From the NCBI RefSeq assembly GCF_013155545.1, contig NZ_JABJVV010000006.1, positions 186,001 to 250,000 on the forward strand: DNA of 64,000 nucleotides, in the 5' to 3' direction. The stretch comes from Caenimonas soli (lineage in GTDB: Bacteria; Pseudomonadota; Gammaproteobacteria; Burkholderiales; Burkholderiaceae_C). The translations under genes were made by a program, and so were the position numbers. This document shows positions 9,644 to 17,888 of the stretch, in pieces. Numbering within the stretch: position 1 is the stretch's first letter; each line of letters starts with the position of its first letter. Under the pieces are notes generated by a model. It was given only the letters and a program-made list of their open reading frames with translations. It had not been told where the DNA came from and did not search any database.

Positions 9644-10450
9644 ATGCTTGAACTGATACAGATCACGAACGATCCGGCATTCGCGCGCCGGTGCGACGCG
9701 CTCGGCGGTTTCCGGCTTTGGGTCGATCTGGAGCGCCTGGGCAAGGCCGAGCGCCAGGCCGGGCGCAACACTTTCATCAGCGCGCACTCCGTGGAGGATG
9801 TTGCCTCCATCAAGCAGGTGCTGCGTAACTCGCCGTTGATGGTGCGCCTTAACCCGATGCATGAGTCCACCGCTGCAGAAGTCGAGGCAACGCTGGCACG
9901 AGGGGCCGACCAGCTGATGCTGCCCATGTTCATGCAAGCCGGCGAGCTGCGCGATTTTTGCGGCATCGTGGCCGGCCGTGTGCCCGTCGTGGCCTTGCTG
10001 GAAACGGGTTCCGCGCTGGAATGTCTGGATGAGTGGATAGCCACGCCCGGGCTTGCCGAAGTGTTCGTCGGACTCAACGACCTGCACCTGTCACTGGGAC
10101 ACCGCTTCATGTTTCAACCGCTGGCCCTCGGGCTGGTCGATCGCGTGGCGGCAGCGGCCAGGCGGCAGGGCCTGCGATTCGGATTCGGCGGCATTGCGCG
10201 GCTGGACGAGGGCATGCTGCCGGGCCGCGACGTGCTGGCCGAACACCTGCGCCTGGGATCGGGCTCGGTCATCCTGTCGCGCACCTTTCATCGGGGCGAC
10301 GAGAGCGCGGCGTTCGAGTCCGAGGTGGCCAAGCTGCGCCAGGCCGAGCACGAACTGGCCGGCCGAACGCGAGAGCAGGTCCTGCGCGATCAGGAGCGCA
10401 TTACGGCCGTCATCGATCGGATCGCGGCCGGGGCGGGTCCGGCTGCATGA
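9644..10450 (+). CDS. HpcH/HpaI-type aldolase/citrate-lyase-like protein
   Basis: A 268-aa TIM-barrel protein of the HpcH/HpaI aldolase superfamily. Supporting blocks are PLMVRLNPMHEST, GADQLMLPMFMQ, VVALLETGSALECLDEW (the metal-binding Glu strand) and FVGLNDLHLSLGH. Family members cleave or form C-C bonds with pyruvate, oxaloacetate or acyl-CoA; the substrate here cannot be read from sequence. The ATG at 9644 is preferred to a TTG three codons upstream. It lies 12 bases after the flippase, and its stop overlaps the sugar transferase start (ATGA), so it belongs to the glycan operon. A role in making a keto-acid substituent is possible but speculative. Confidence 0.8.
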   Translation: MLELIQITNDPAFARRCDALGGFRLWVDLERLGKAERQAGRNTFISAHSVEDVASIKQVLRNSPLMVRLNPMHESTAAEVEATLARGADQLMLPMFMQAGELRDFCGIVAGRVPVVALLETGSALECLDEWIATPGLAEVFVGLNDLHLSLGHRFMFQPLALGLVDRVAAAARRQGLRFGFGGIARLDEGMLPGRDVLAEHLRLGSGSVILSRTFHRGDESAAFESEVAKLRQAEHELAGRTREQVLRDQERITAVIDRIAAGAGPAA

Positions 10451-11001
10451 AGCGGGCCCTCGATGTGATGCTTTCCCTGATTGCCCTGGCGTTGCTGTCA
10501 CCGGTAATAGCGACTGCGGCTGTCGCTATCGGGCTGGAAAGCGGACGGCCGGTTCTCTTTCGCCAAACCCGGCTGGGCCTGCGTGGCCGCGAATTCGCCA
10601 TGTACAAATTCCGCAGCATGGTCGCGAACGCCGCCTCCATCGGGCCCTATCACACCGCCGCGGATGATCCGCGCGTTACGCGGGTTGGCCGCTATCTGCG
10701 GCGCACCAGCATCGACGAACTGCCGCAATTGTTCAACGTCCTCACAGGCGACATGAGTCTGGTCGGTCCGCGGCCGGACGTGCCTGCGCAACGCGCGGGC
10801 TACACCGACGCCGACTGGGCCGAGCGCTGCAGCGTCCGCCCGGGCATCACCGGCCTGGCCCAGGCGCTGCTGCGCTCCGATGCAACCGCAGCACAGCGCC
10901 TCGCACTGGACCTGCGCTATGCGCGGGAACACAGCCTCTGGCTGGACTGCAAGATCATGCTCATGACGCTCGCGCGCGTGAGCGGCAAGGGAAGCAACTA
11001 G
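10447..11001 (+). CDS. Initiating sugar phosphotransferase (monotopic PGT, PglC/WcaJ C-terminal type)
   Basis: Phosphoglycosyl transferase that puts the first sugar-1-phosphate on undecaprenyl phosphate; 184 aa, the short single-domain PglC-like form. An N-terminal re-entrant hydrophobic helix (MKRALDVMLSLIALALLSPV) is followed by FRQTRLGLRG, the MYKFRSM block and the catalytic Asp-Glu pair in RRTSIDELPQLFNVL, then MSLVGPRPD and RPGITGLAQ. All are hallmarks of the bacterial sugar transferase family. The substrate is unknown; UDP-diNAc-bacillosamine is plausible because the locus encodes its synthesis. The stop is immediately followed by the asnB-like gene. Confidence 0.92.
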   Translation: MKRALDVMLSLIALALLSPVIATAAVAIGLESGRPVLFRQTRLGLRGREFAMYKFRSMVANAASIGPYHTAADDPRVTRVGRYLRRTSIDELPQLFNVLTGDMSLVGPRPDVPAQRAGYTDADWAERCSVRPGITGLAQALLRSDATAAQRLALDLRYAREHSLWLDCKIMLMTLARVSGKGSN

Positions 11002-12792
11002 ATGTGCGGAATCTTCGGCTATTGGGATCGCGGCCGCAAGGCATTGCCGGGCGACGCGCTCGCCGCCATGGCGCAGAAACTCGTCCATCGCGGGCCGGAC
11101 GACGAGGGCCTGTGGAGCCAGCCGCACCGTGGCGTGGCCATCGGCAACCGGCGGCTTTCGATCATCGACATCGGTGGTGGCCACCAGCCTTTCGTTTCGG
11201 ATGACGGCCAGGTCGCAGTCGTCCAGAACGGAGAGATATTCAACTATGTCGAGCTTGCCGCGGAACTGCGCCGCCAGGGCGTGGTGCTGCGCACCGCTTC
11301 CGACACCGAGGTCATCTTGCGCCTGTACGAGCGCGAGGGCATCGCTTGCGTCGGCAAGCTCAACGGCATGTTCGCCATCGCCATCGACGACGCGCGCGAG
11401 GACGCGATGTACCTGGTGCGCGACCGCATCGGTGTCAAACCGCTGTACGTTGCCGACGACGGGCAGCGAGCGGTGTTCGCGTCGGAGATCAAGGCCATGT
11501 TGCCGTGGACGCAGGCCAGCGCGGGACTGGCAGGCATCGATATCGAGGCGATTCATCACTACCTGAGTTTCAACTACATCCCCGCGCCGTGGACCATTTG
11601 GCGCGGCATCCGCCACGTGATGCCCGGGACCTGGATGAAGTTCACCCGTTCTGGGGTGCAGACGCAGCGCTGGTGGAACCTGGCGGCGCAGCAGGAGCGC
11701 GATTTCGAGTTCGACGAATGGGCGCAGGAGTTCATGGCCATCCTGGACGACGCGACGCGCATTCGCTTGCGCGCCGATGTCCCCTGGGGGGCCTTTCTTT
11801 CGGGCGGAGTGGACTCGAGCACCATCGTGGGTCTGATGGCCCGGCATGTCGACAGCCCGGTGAAAACCTTCTGCATAGGCTTTGCCGATCCGCGCTATGA
11901 CGAGTCGGCCTTCGCGGCGGAGGCGGCCCGGCGCTTCGGCTGCCAGCACACGAGCGAGATCGCCGAGCTGAACATGCTGGATCGGTGGCCGCAGGTTCTA
12001 TATCACCTGGACCAGCCGCACGGCGACGCGTCTTTCATGCCGACGCTGCGGGTGAGCGAACTCGCGGCCAAGCACGTGAAGGTCGTGCTGACCGGAGACG
12101 GCGGCGACGAATTGTTTGCCGGCTACGAGAAATACGGCGACTTCTTCGCCCGGTCCGATGCACAGGCCATGGCGATCCCCGCTTTCCACCGCAGCTATTT
12201 CGACTCGATCTCGCTGTTCAGCCCGCAAGCCAAGCAGGCCTTGTACCAGCCTGCCGTGGCCGCGCAGTTGCGAGGGCTGGACAGCTTCGAAGCCGCAGCC
12301 AAGCCCTGGTTCGACGAAGCGTCGCATTTCGACCGCCTCAACCAGGCCCTGTACCTGGACATGCAGTTGCTGCTCTCGGGCAACAACCTGGTCAAGCCGG
12401 ACCGCATGGGCATGGCGGTGTCGATCGAGGCGCGCACGCCTTTCCTGGACTGGCGGATGATGGAATTCGCATTCCGCTCGCGTGGCGCAACCAAACTGCA
12501 CGCGGGCGACAAGAAACATTGGTACAAGAAGGCCGTGACTCCGCTGATCGGCGCCGACCTGGCTTATCGCAAGAAGCAGATGTTCACCGTGCCGGTGGGC
12601 GAATGGTTCAGGGGCGAGAGCCATGTCTGGTTGCGCGGGACGCTCGAGGGCAGCGAATTGTTGCGCCGCTTGTGTCGGCCTGAAGGGGTGGAGAACTTGC
12701 TGGCTGGCCATCGCGACGGCAGCGCGAATTACACCCGTGAATTGCGCGCCCTGGCTGCCTTGGCATTGTGGGAGCGCGGACTTGAGCATTGA
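11002..12792 (+). CDS. asnB: Glutamine-hydrolysing asparagine synthase-like amidotransferase
   Basis: A 596-aa two-domain enzyme: an N-terminal Ntn glutaminase with catalytic Cys2 (MCGIFGYWDRG) and a C-terminal ATP-pyrophosphatase synthetase with PP-loop SGGVDSS at 267-273. Aspartate amidation is the family reaction. However, copies inside polysaccharide loci (WbpS of Pseudomonas aeruginosa is one example) are thought to amidate a sugar carboxylate, which fits this position between a PGT and an acyltransferase. I cannot exclude ordinary asparagine synthesis. The ATG abuts the PGT stop; the 3' end overlaps the acyltransferase start by 11 bases. Confidence 0.9.
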   Translation: MCGIFGYWDRGRKALPGDALAAMAQKLVHRGPDDEGLWSQPHRGVAIGNRRLSIIDIGGGHQPFVSDDGQVAVVQNGEIFNYVELAAELRRQGVVLRTASDTEVILRLYEREGIACVGKLNGMFAIAIDDAREDAMYLVRDRIGVKPLYVADDGQRAVFASEIKAMLPWTQASAGLAGIDIEAIHHYLSFNYIPAPWTIWRGIRHVMPGTWMKFTRSGVQTQRWWNLAAQQERDFEFDEWAQEFMAILDDATRIRLRADVPWGAFLSGGVDSSTIVGLMARHVDSPVKTFCIGFADPRYDESAFAAEAARRFGCQHTSEIAELNMLDRWPQVLYHLDQPHGDASFMPTLRVSELAAKHVKVVLTGDGGDELFAGYEKYGDFFARSDAQAMAIPAFHRSYFDSISLFSPQAKQALYQPAVAAQLRGLDSFEAAAKPWFDEASHFDRLNQALYLDMQLLLSGNNLVKPDRMGMAVSIEARTPFLDWRMMEFAFRSRGATKLHAGDKKHWYKKAVTPLIGADLAYRKKQMFTVPVGEWFRGESHVWLRGTLEGSELLRRLCRPEGVENLLAGHRDGSANYTRELRALAALALWERGLEH

Positions 12793-13870
12793 TGCGCTCA
12801 GGGCGCCGGTCCCAGGCGCGGTTGCTACCGCCGTCAATCGCGGCCACGTCTACTACGGCGGAATCCAGGATTTGCGAGGCTGGGCGGCGCTGCTTGTCGT
12901 CCTCTACCACGCCCATGTCCTGTTCCAGAAAGAAAAGTACTTCGGCTTCCAGGTGTTTGGCGGATTTTTCGAGTTCGGCCACCGGGGCGTCGACCTGTTC
13001 TTTGTGATCAGCGGCTTTCTCATGGCTATGCTCACGCACGAGCCCGAGCAGAAGAGCCGGGCGTGGGAGTTCTTGCTTGCCAGGGCACGGCGTATCTATG
13101 TGCCCTTCGTCCCGGTCATGCTCGGGCTGACGGGAGGGTGCCTGGTGTTCGCGAACGCCTGCCCGGCCGCCTACTCGTTCGACACCTCCACCGTGCTTGC
13201 GAACCTGTTGATCGTGCCGCGGGAGAATCTGGACACTTTTGTGCCGGTGGTGGCGTGGACGCTGGCGCATGAGCTCTTCTTCTACCTGATGACTTTCGCA
13301 TCGCTGCTGCTGGGCCGGCTGGGCGCGATGCTGCTGGGCCTCTGGCTGGCGGCTTCCGGTGCGGTCATGCTGGCGGGGATGCAATTGCCGTTTCCATGGT
13401 CGTTCATCCTCTCCCCCTACAACATCGCCTTCGGTCTGGGGTTCCTGGCCTTCAAGATCAACCGCTGGAGGGGGGTGAAAATCCCGGCGAGGGCTAGTCT
13501 GGCCGTAGGCGCTTGCGCCTTCCTGGCGCTGGGCGCCGTGGAGGCGTTCAGCGGTGTGCCCGCCGGCAAGGCAGCCTCGACGGCGCTGATGCTCGGCTTC
13601 TTTGTCTCCTCCTTCTTCCTGGTACTGGGATTTCTGGGCCAACCCACCAGGTGGGTGCGGCCGTTGGGCAACGCTTCCTATTCCATCTACCTGGTGCATT
13701 ACCCACTGCTGGTGGTGCTTTGCATGTTGCTGCGCTTCCGGAGCGGCGAGATCGCGCTTCACTTGCAATACTTGGCGCTGGTGGCCATCACGCTGGCGTG
13801 CGCCGGCGCGTACTACATGCTCATGGAGCGGCCGGCATTGCGGCTGGTGGGGCGGAGGGACGGCGCATGA
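12782..13870 (+). CDS. Integral-membrane acyltransferase (Acyltransferase_3 / OafA-like)
   Basis: A 362-aa multi-spanning protein (about 10 hydrophobic helices) of the acyltransferase-3 family, which O-acylates surface polysaccharides. The N-terminal GIQDLRGWAALLVVLYHAHV contains the conserved Arg and the catalytic-type His. FFVISGFLM and the late helix YSIYLVHYPLLVVL are further family blocks. The start is inferred as TTG 12782, preceded by GGGAG at suitable distance and overlapping the asnB end; a longer upstream frame is out-of-frame asnB sequence. The 3' end overlaps the next gene (ATGA). It lacks an SGNH hydrolase domain. Confidence 0.88.
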   Translation: MSIDALRAPVPGAVATAVNRGHVYYGGIQDLRGWAALLVVLYHAHVLFQKEKYFGFQVFGGFFEFGHRGVDLFFVISGFLMAMLTHEPEQKSRAWEFLLARARRIYVPFVPVMLGLTGGCLVFANACPAAYSFDTSTVLANLLIVPRENLDTFVPVVAWTLAHELFFYLMTFASLLLGRLGAMLLGLWLAASGAVMLAGMQLPFPWSFILSPYNIAFGLGFLAFKINRWRGVKIPARASLAVGACAFLALGAVEAFSGVPAGKAASTALMLGFFVSSFFLVLGFLGQPTRWVRPLGNASYSIYLVHYPLLVVLCMLLRFRSGEIALHLQYLALVAITLACAGAYYMLMERPALRLVGRRDGA

Positions 13871-15087
13871 ACGGTGCGGCATCCCAACGCACGGTCTTGT
13901 TCGTTGCCTACGGTAGCGGCCACATCAAGATGGTGGTGCCCGTGGCGAAAGCCCTGGCTATGCAGGGCGAAGTTCGCCCGTTGGTTCTGGCGCTGACCAC
14001 TGCGGCTGCCGTTGCGCGGGCAGCCGGGTTGGAGGTGGTCCAGTTCAAGGATTTCGTGACCGCCGCCGATGGCGCTGCGCTGGAACTTGGCCGCGCGATG
14101 ATGCGCGATATGAGCGGGCCCATCGCGGACCCCGACGACACGGTTGCCTATCTTGGTCTGTCCATGTCCGACCTGATCGACACGCTGGGTGCCGACGCCG
14201 CGCGGGCTTCATACGCCAAGTTCGGTCGCCAGGCCTTTCTGCCACGGCGGACCGTAGAGCGGATCCTGCGTCAGGTCGGGCCTGCCCTGTTGGTGGCCAC
14301 GAATTCGCCGCGCGCGGAGCGTGCTGCCATCGAGGCCGCCGGATCTCTCGGCATACCCTCCGTCTGCATGGTGGATCTTTTCTGCATCGACGAAGTGAAA
14401 TGGATAGGGAAACCGGGCTACGCGGACCGGGTCTGCGTGCTGAACGAATCGGTGCGGGAATTCCTGATCGGCGCAGGCCGCTTGGCGACAGAAGTCGAAG
14501 TGACGGGGAATCCTGGATTCGACGCGCTGCGCGCCCCCGCGATGGCGGCGCTCGGCGCCCAGATTCGGCGCAAGAACGATTGGGATGGCCGCAAGGTCGT
14601 TTTATGGCCGACGCAGACCGAGCCCGCGTTTCATCCGTTCAATGGCACTCCTGGCGATCCGGGCCTGCCGGGACGCGCGCTCGCGGAGGTGATCCGGTGG
14701 ATCCTGGCGCGAGAAGATAGCGTGCTGTGCGTTCGCCCGCGCGCCGGTGATCCGCAGCCGTTGCTTCCGGCGGACCCGCGGATTGTCCTGACCGGCCAGG
14801 ACTGGCCCCTGCACCCGCTTCTTCACGCGGTCGATGTGGTTGCGACGTTGAACTCCACGGTCGGCCTGGAGGGGCATTTGGCCGGGGCACGGCTCTTGCA
14901 GGTGCTGGGGTCCGTCTTCGATGACGCCATGCCACTGGAGCGCTATGGCGTTGCCGATTTGGCCGTGCCTGTTCCCGGAATCGCTTCCGGTCTCGATCGC
15001 CTGCGTCAAATGCCGCGGCGCGAGGTGCACGTGGCGGGCCAGGCAGCAACCGACCGCGTGGTCGAGGTGATCCGCGGCTTCCTATAA
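13867..15087 (+). CDS. GT-B-like protein, putative glycosyltransferase of the glycan locus
   Basis: A 406-aa soluble protein with an N-terminal Rossmann start (TVLFVAYGSGHIKMVVPVAK) and a C-terminal nucleotide-sugar-type half: VTGNPGFDAL, then a series of strands ending in TLNSTVGLEGHLAGARLLQV. This last block resembles the ...S..GLEAL..G.P... segment of capsule glycosyl- and glycerophosphotransferases and of UDP-GlcNAc 2-epimerase folds. It is the only glycosyltransferase candidate in the locus. Donor and acceptor are unknown; CMP-nonulosonate is one option given the neighbours. ATG 13867 overlaps the acyltransferase stop. Confidence 0.6.
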   Translation: MNGAASQRTVLFVAYGSGHIKMVVPVAKALAMQGEVRPLVLALTTAAAVARAAGLEVVQFKDFVTAADGAALELGRAMMRDMSGPIADPDDTVAYLGLSMSDLIDTLGADAARASYAKFGRQAFLPRRTVERILRQVGPALLVATNSPRAERAAIEAAGSLGIPSVCMVDLFCIDEVKWIGKPGYADRVCVLNESVREFLIGAGRLATEVEVTGNPGFDALRAPAMAALGAQIRRKNDWDGRKVVLWPTQTEPAFHPFNGTPGDPGLPGRALAEVIRWILAREDSVLCVRPRAGDPQPLLPADPRIVLTGQDWPLHPLLHAVDVVATLNSTVGLEGHLAGARLLQVLGSVFDDAMPLERYGVADLAVPVPGIASGLDRLRQMPRREVHVAGQAATDRVVEVIRGFL

Positions 15088-15102
15088 TCCCCTTGCAAGG
15101 GG
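15083..15102 (+). promoter_or_regulatory. Candidate internal promoter -10 box with adjacent palindrome
   Basis: The end of the GT-B-like gene contains a perfect TATAAT (15083-15088) followed by the self-complementary CCCCTTGCAAGGGG (15089-15102), in the largest spacer (69 bases) of an otherwise overlapping gene run. No convincing -35 element is visible 17 bases upstream, so this may be a weak or activator-dependent promoter for the acetamidino/nonulosonate half of the locus, or just a hairpin. The palindrome has no T-run and is not a normal terminator. Confidence 0.3.
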
Positions 15103-15156
15103 CCGCGACGGTGCTGCCCCTCGAAGCTGTTCCACTCCACAATCCAGCCGCAGTGC

Positions 15157-16473
15157 ATGCAACTCATACCTAACCCGGTTCCGGTCGATTTGTCCCAGTT
15201 CGAGTCAGGGGAAGACAACGCGCGGGTGCTTTATGGCCTCCCGCGCCAGGTGCAATTCTGCAAGCGCTGCGTTATTTCCAACCAGCGGCCCAACTCGGCC
15301 GTGGAGTACGAACACACCAAGGCCAGCAAGAAGGCCACGATTGCCTTCGACGCCGAAGGCGTGTGCGACGCCTGCCGCTTCGCCGAACAGAAGCACGGCA
15401 CCATTGACTGGAAGACCAGGGAGGACCAGCTGGCGGCGCTATGCGACAAATTTCGCAGCAAGTCCGGCTACGACTGCCTGGTGCCGGGGTCGGGGGGAAA
15501 GGACAGCTTTTACGCATCACACGTGCTGAAAACGCGATTCGGCATGCATCCGCTCACCGTGACCTGGGCACCGCACGTTTATACGGAATGGGGTTGGAAA
15601 AATTTCCAGTCGTGGCTGCACGCAGGTTTTGACAACTACCTGATGACACCCAACGGCCGCGTGCACCGCCTGCTGACGCGCCTGGCTGTGGAGAACCTGT
15701 TCCACCCTTTCCAGGCCTTCATCTTTGGCCAGAAGTCCCTCGCGCCCAAGATGGCGGTGCTGCACGACATTCCCTTCGTGATCTATGGAGAGAATGAGGC
15801 GGAGTACGGCAATCCCATCGGCGATACCAGCAGCGCCAAACGCGATTGGTCGTATTTCACCGCGGCCGACAAGAACAGCATCTATCTTGGCGGCACCTCG
15901 CTGGCGAGCCTGTACAACGACTATGGGCTGGAAGAGCAGGACCTGCTGCCTTACCTGCCCGCCGATCCGGCGCAGATGGAGAAAAAGCAGGTCGAGGTGC
16001 ACTACCTGGGCTACTACCTCAAGTGGCATCCGCAAAGCTGCTACTACTACGCGGTGGAGCACGGAGGCTTCGAGGCATCCCCGGAGCGCACCCCGGGCAC
16101 CTACAGCAAGTACAACAGCATCGACGACCGGATCGACGACTATCACTACTACACGACGTACATCAAGTTCGGCATCGGCCGCGCCACCTACGACGCCGCT
16201 CAGGAGATCCGCTCCCGCGACATCACCCGCGACGAGGGCGTTGCACTGGTGCGGCGTTACGACGGCGAGTTTCCCGAACGATTCATCGACGAGATCCTGC
16301 GTTACCTGAGTATCCCGCAGAGGGAATTTCCGAAGGCCTCCAAGATGTTCGAGTCGCCCGTCATGGACCGGGACTATTTCATGCGGCTCGCGGACACGTT
16401 CCGCTCGCCGCATCTCTGGAAGCGCGAGAACGGCCAGTGGAAGTTGCGCCACACCGTGTTCGGGTCCGTCTGA
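15157..16473 (+). CDS. N-acetyl sugar amidotransferase (WbpG/PseA family)
   Basis: Replaces the acetamido oxygen of an N-acetylated sugar with ammonia to form an acetamidino group; 438 aa. An N-terminal four-Cys cluster (CKRC at 35-38, CDAC at 70-73) is followed by the ATP-pyrophosphatase PP-loop SGGKDS at 112-117. In Pseudomonas aeruginosa, WbpG works with HisH2 and HisF2, which feed it ammonia. The same trio is present here as consecutive genes (this gene, 16486 and 17238). PseA does the equivalent job on pseudaminic acid. Given the downstream Leg-type genes, the likely substrate is a nonulosonic acid or its precursor. Start ATG 15157. Confidence 0.9.
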   Translation: MQLIPNPVPVDLSQFESGEDNARVLYGLPRQVQFCKRCVISNQRPNSAVEYEHTKASKKATIAFDAEGVCDACRFAEQKHGTIDWKTREDQLAALCDKFRSKSGYDCLVPGSGGKDSFYASHVLKTRFGMHPLTVTWAPHVYTEWGWKNFQSWLHAGFDNYLMTPNGRVHRLLTRLAVENLFHPFQAFIFGQKSLAPKMAVLHDIPFVIYGENEAEYGNPIGDTSSAKRDWSYFTAADKNSIYLGGTSLASLYNDYGLEEQDLLPYLPADPAQMEKKQVEVHYLGYYLKWHPQSCYYYAVEHGGFEASPERTPGTYSKYNSIDDRIDDYHYYTTYIKFGIGRATYDAAQEIRSRDITRDEGVALVRRYDGEFPERFIDEILRYLSIPQREFPKASKMFESPVMDRDYFMRLADTFRSPHLWKRENGQWKLRHTVFGSV

Positions 16474-16485
16474 GGACCGGCAGGC

Positions 16486-17241
16486 ATGGCACGGCTTCGC
16501 ATCATTCCGCGCCTGGACATCAAGGGCCCTAACCTGATCAAGGGCATCCGCCTCGAGGGCCTGCGCGTCGTCGGGGACCCGCACGCGTTCGCGTTGGACT
16601 ACTACCGGCAGGGCGCCGACGAACTCGTGTTCATGGACATCGTTGCCAGCCTCTATCAGCGCAACAACCTCAGCGACATCATCAGCCGTGCGGCCAACCA
16701 GGTCTATATCCCGATCACCGTGGGTGGCGGCATTCGCTCTCTCGACGACGTAAACACCATGTTGCGCTCGGGCGCAGACAAGGTGGCCATCAACACCGCC
16801 GCGATCGCACGGCCCGCGCTCATCACCGAAGTGTCCAAGCGGTACGGGGCGCAATGCATGGTGCTCTCGGTTGAGGCCAAGAAGAGCGGTCCTGGACGCT
16901 GGGAGGCATATACGGACAACGGGCGGGAGCACACTGGCCTGGACGTGGTCGAGTGGATCGTCAAGGCCGTTGACTTGGGCGCAGGTGAGGTATTGCTGAC
17001 GGCGGTGGACCAGGAGGGAACCCGCAAGGGCCTGGATATCGCCTTGTTGCGCGCCGTCACGTCGCGCGTGGATGTGCCCGTGATCGCAAGCGGTGGCTTT
17101 GCCGAGGCTGTGGAACTGAAGACGGCTGCCGAGGCGGGCGCCTCTGGCGTGGCCGTTGCCGATGCCCTGCACTGGAAGCGCACCACCGTGCCGGCGCTCA
17201 AGCACCAGGCTGCCGATATGGGGCTGGACGTGCGGCTATGA
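16486..17241 (+). CDS. HisF-like ammonia-channel subunit of acetamidino synthesis (HisF2/WbuZ type)
   Basis: A 251-aa TIM barrel homologous to the cyclase subunit of imidazole glycerol phosphate synthase. Phosphate-binding TVGGGIRS and ASGGFAEA loops are present, as are Asp11 and Lys19 (RLDIKGPNLIKG). The second catalytic acid of true HisF, Asp130, is Glu here (VLSVEAKK, residue 130), and the usual Cys before LD is Arg. With wbpG just upstream (12-base gap) and a glutaminase downstream (4-base overlap), I infer it only channels ammonia to the WbpG-like enzyme rather than making histidine. Confidence 0.88.
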   Translation: MARLRIIPRLDIKGPNLIKGIRLEGLRVVGDPHAFALDYYRQGADELVFMDIVASLYQRNNLSDIISRAANQVYIPITVGGGIRSLDDVNTMLRSGADKVAINTAAIARPALITEVSKRYGAQCMVLSVEAKKSGPGRWEAYTDNGREHTGLDVVEWIVKAVDLGAGEVLLTAVDQEGTRKGLDIALLRAVTSRVDVPVIASGGFAEAVELKTAAEAGASGVAVADALHWKRTTVPALKHQAADMGLDVRL

Positions 17242-17888
17242 ACGCCCGGCATGTGATGGTGATCGACTACGGCATCGGGAACCTGCTCAATGTTGTCCGT
17301 GCCCTCGAGCATTGCGGCGCCGAGGTCCGGGTGGTGGACCAGGCCCATCAGGTCGAGGAGCTGCCCGATCGCATGGTCCTGCCCGGCGTCGGCGCATTCA
17401 TTGACGGAATGGTGGAGCTGCGGGCGCGTGGATTCGACGAGCTGGTCAAGCGCTACACGGACACGGGCCGACCTTTCCTGGGTATCTGCGTAGGCGCGCA
17501 AATGCTCTTCGACATCGGTGAGGAGTTTGGCGACCACGCCGGGCTGGGCCTGATCCCTGGACGCGTGCAGCCGGTGCCTTCGCTCGATGCCGATGGGAAG
17601 CGGCACAGCATCCCGCATATCGGCTGGAGCCGGCTGGAAAGGCCCGCCGCGCGCGAAACGTGGCAGGGGACGATCCTTTCCCGAATGCGGCCGGGCCAAC
17701 CCGTGTACTTTGTCCATTCTTTCGCGCCCGTGCCCACCGAGGAAGCACACCGGCTTGCCGATACCTTCTATGGCGGCGTGCGCATTTGCGCGGCGGTTGC
17801 CCGCGACAACATCTACGGCTGCCAGTTCCACCCGGAGCGCAGCGCGGAACACGGGCTGGGTGTGCTTGCCGACTTCCTGGAGTTGTGA
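17238..17888 (+). CDS. HisH-like glutamine amidotransferase (HisH2/WbuY type)
   Basis: Class I glutaminase of 216 aa that releases ammonia for the HisF-like partner. The catalytic triad is intact: Cys84 in GICVGAQ, with His198 and Glu200 in QFHPERS. The N-terminal VIDYGIGNLLNV and the oxyanion-side LPGVGAF match HisH. Its gene overlaps the HisF-like gene by 4 bases and shares one base with the next start (TGATG). No other his genes are nearby, supporting a dedicated role in acetamidino-sugar formation. Confidence 0.9.
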   Translation: MNARHVMVIDYGIGNLLNVVRALEHCGAEVRVVDQAHQVEELPDRMVLPGVGAFIDGMVELRARGFDELVKRYTDTGRPFLGICVGAQMLFDIGEEFGDHAGLGLIPGRVQPVPSLDADGKRHSIPHIGWSRLERPAARETWQGTILSRMRPGQPVYFVHSFAPVPTEEAHRLADTFYGGVRICAAVARDNIYGCQFHPERSAEHGLGVLADFLEL

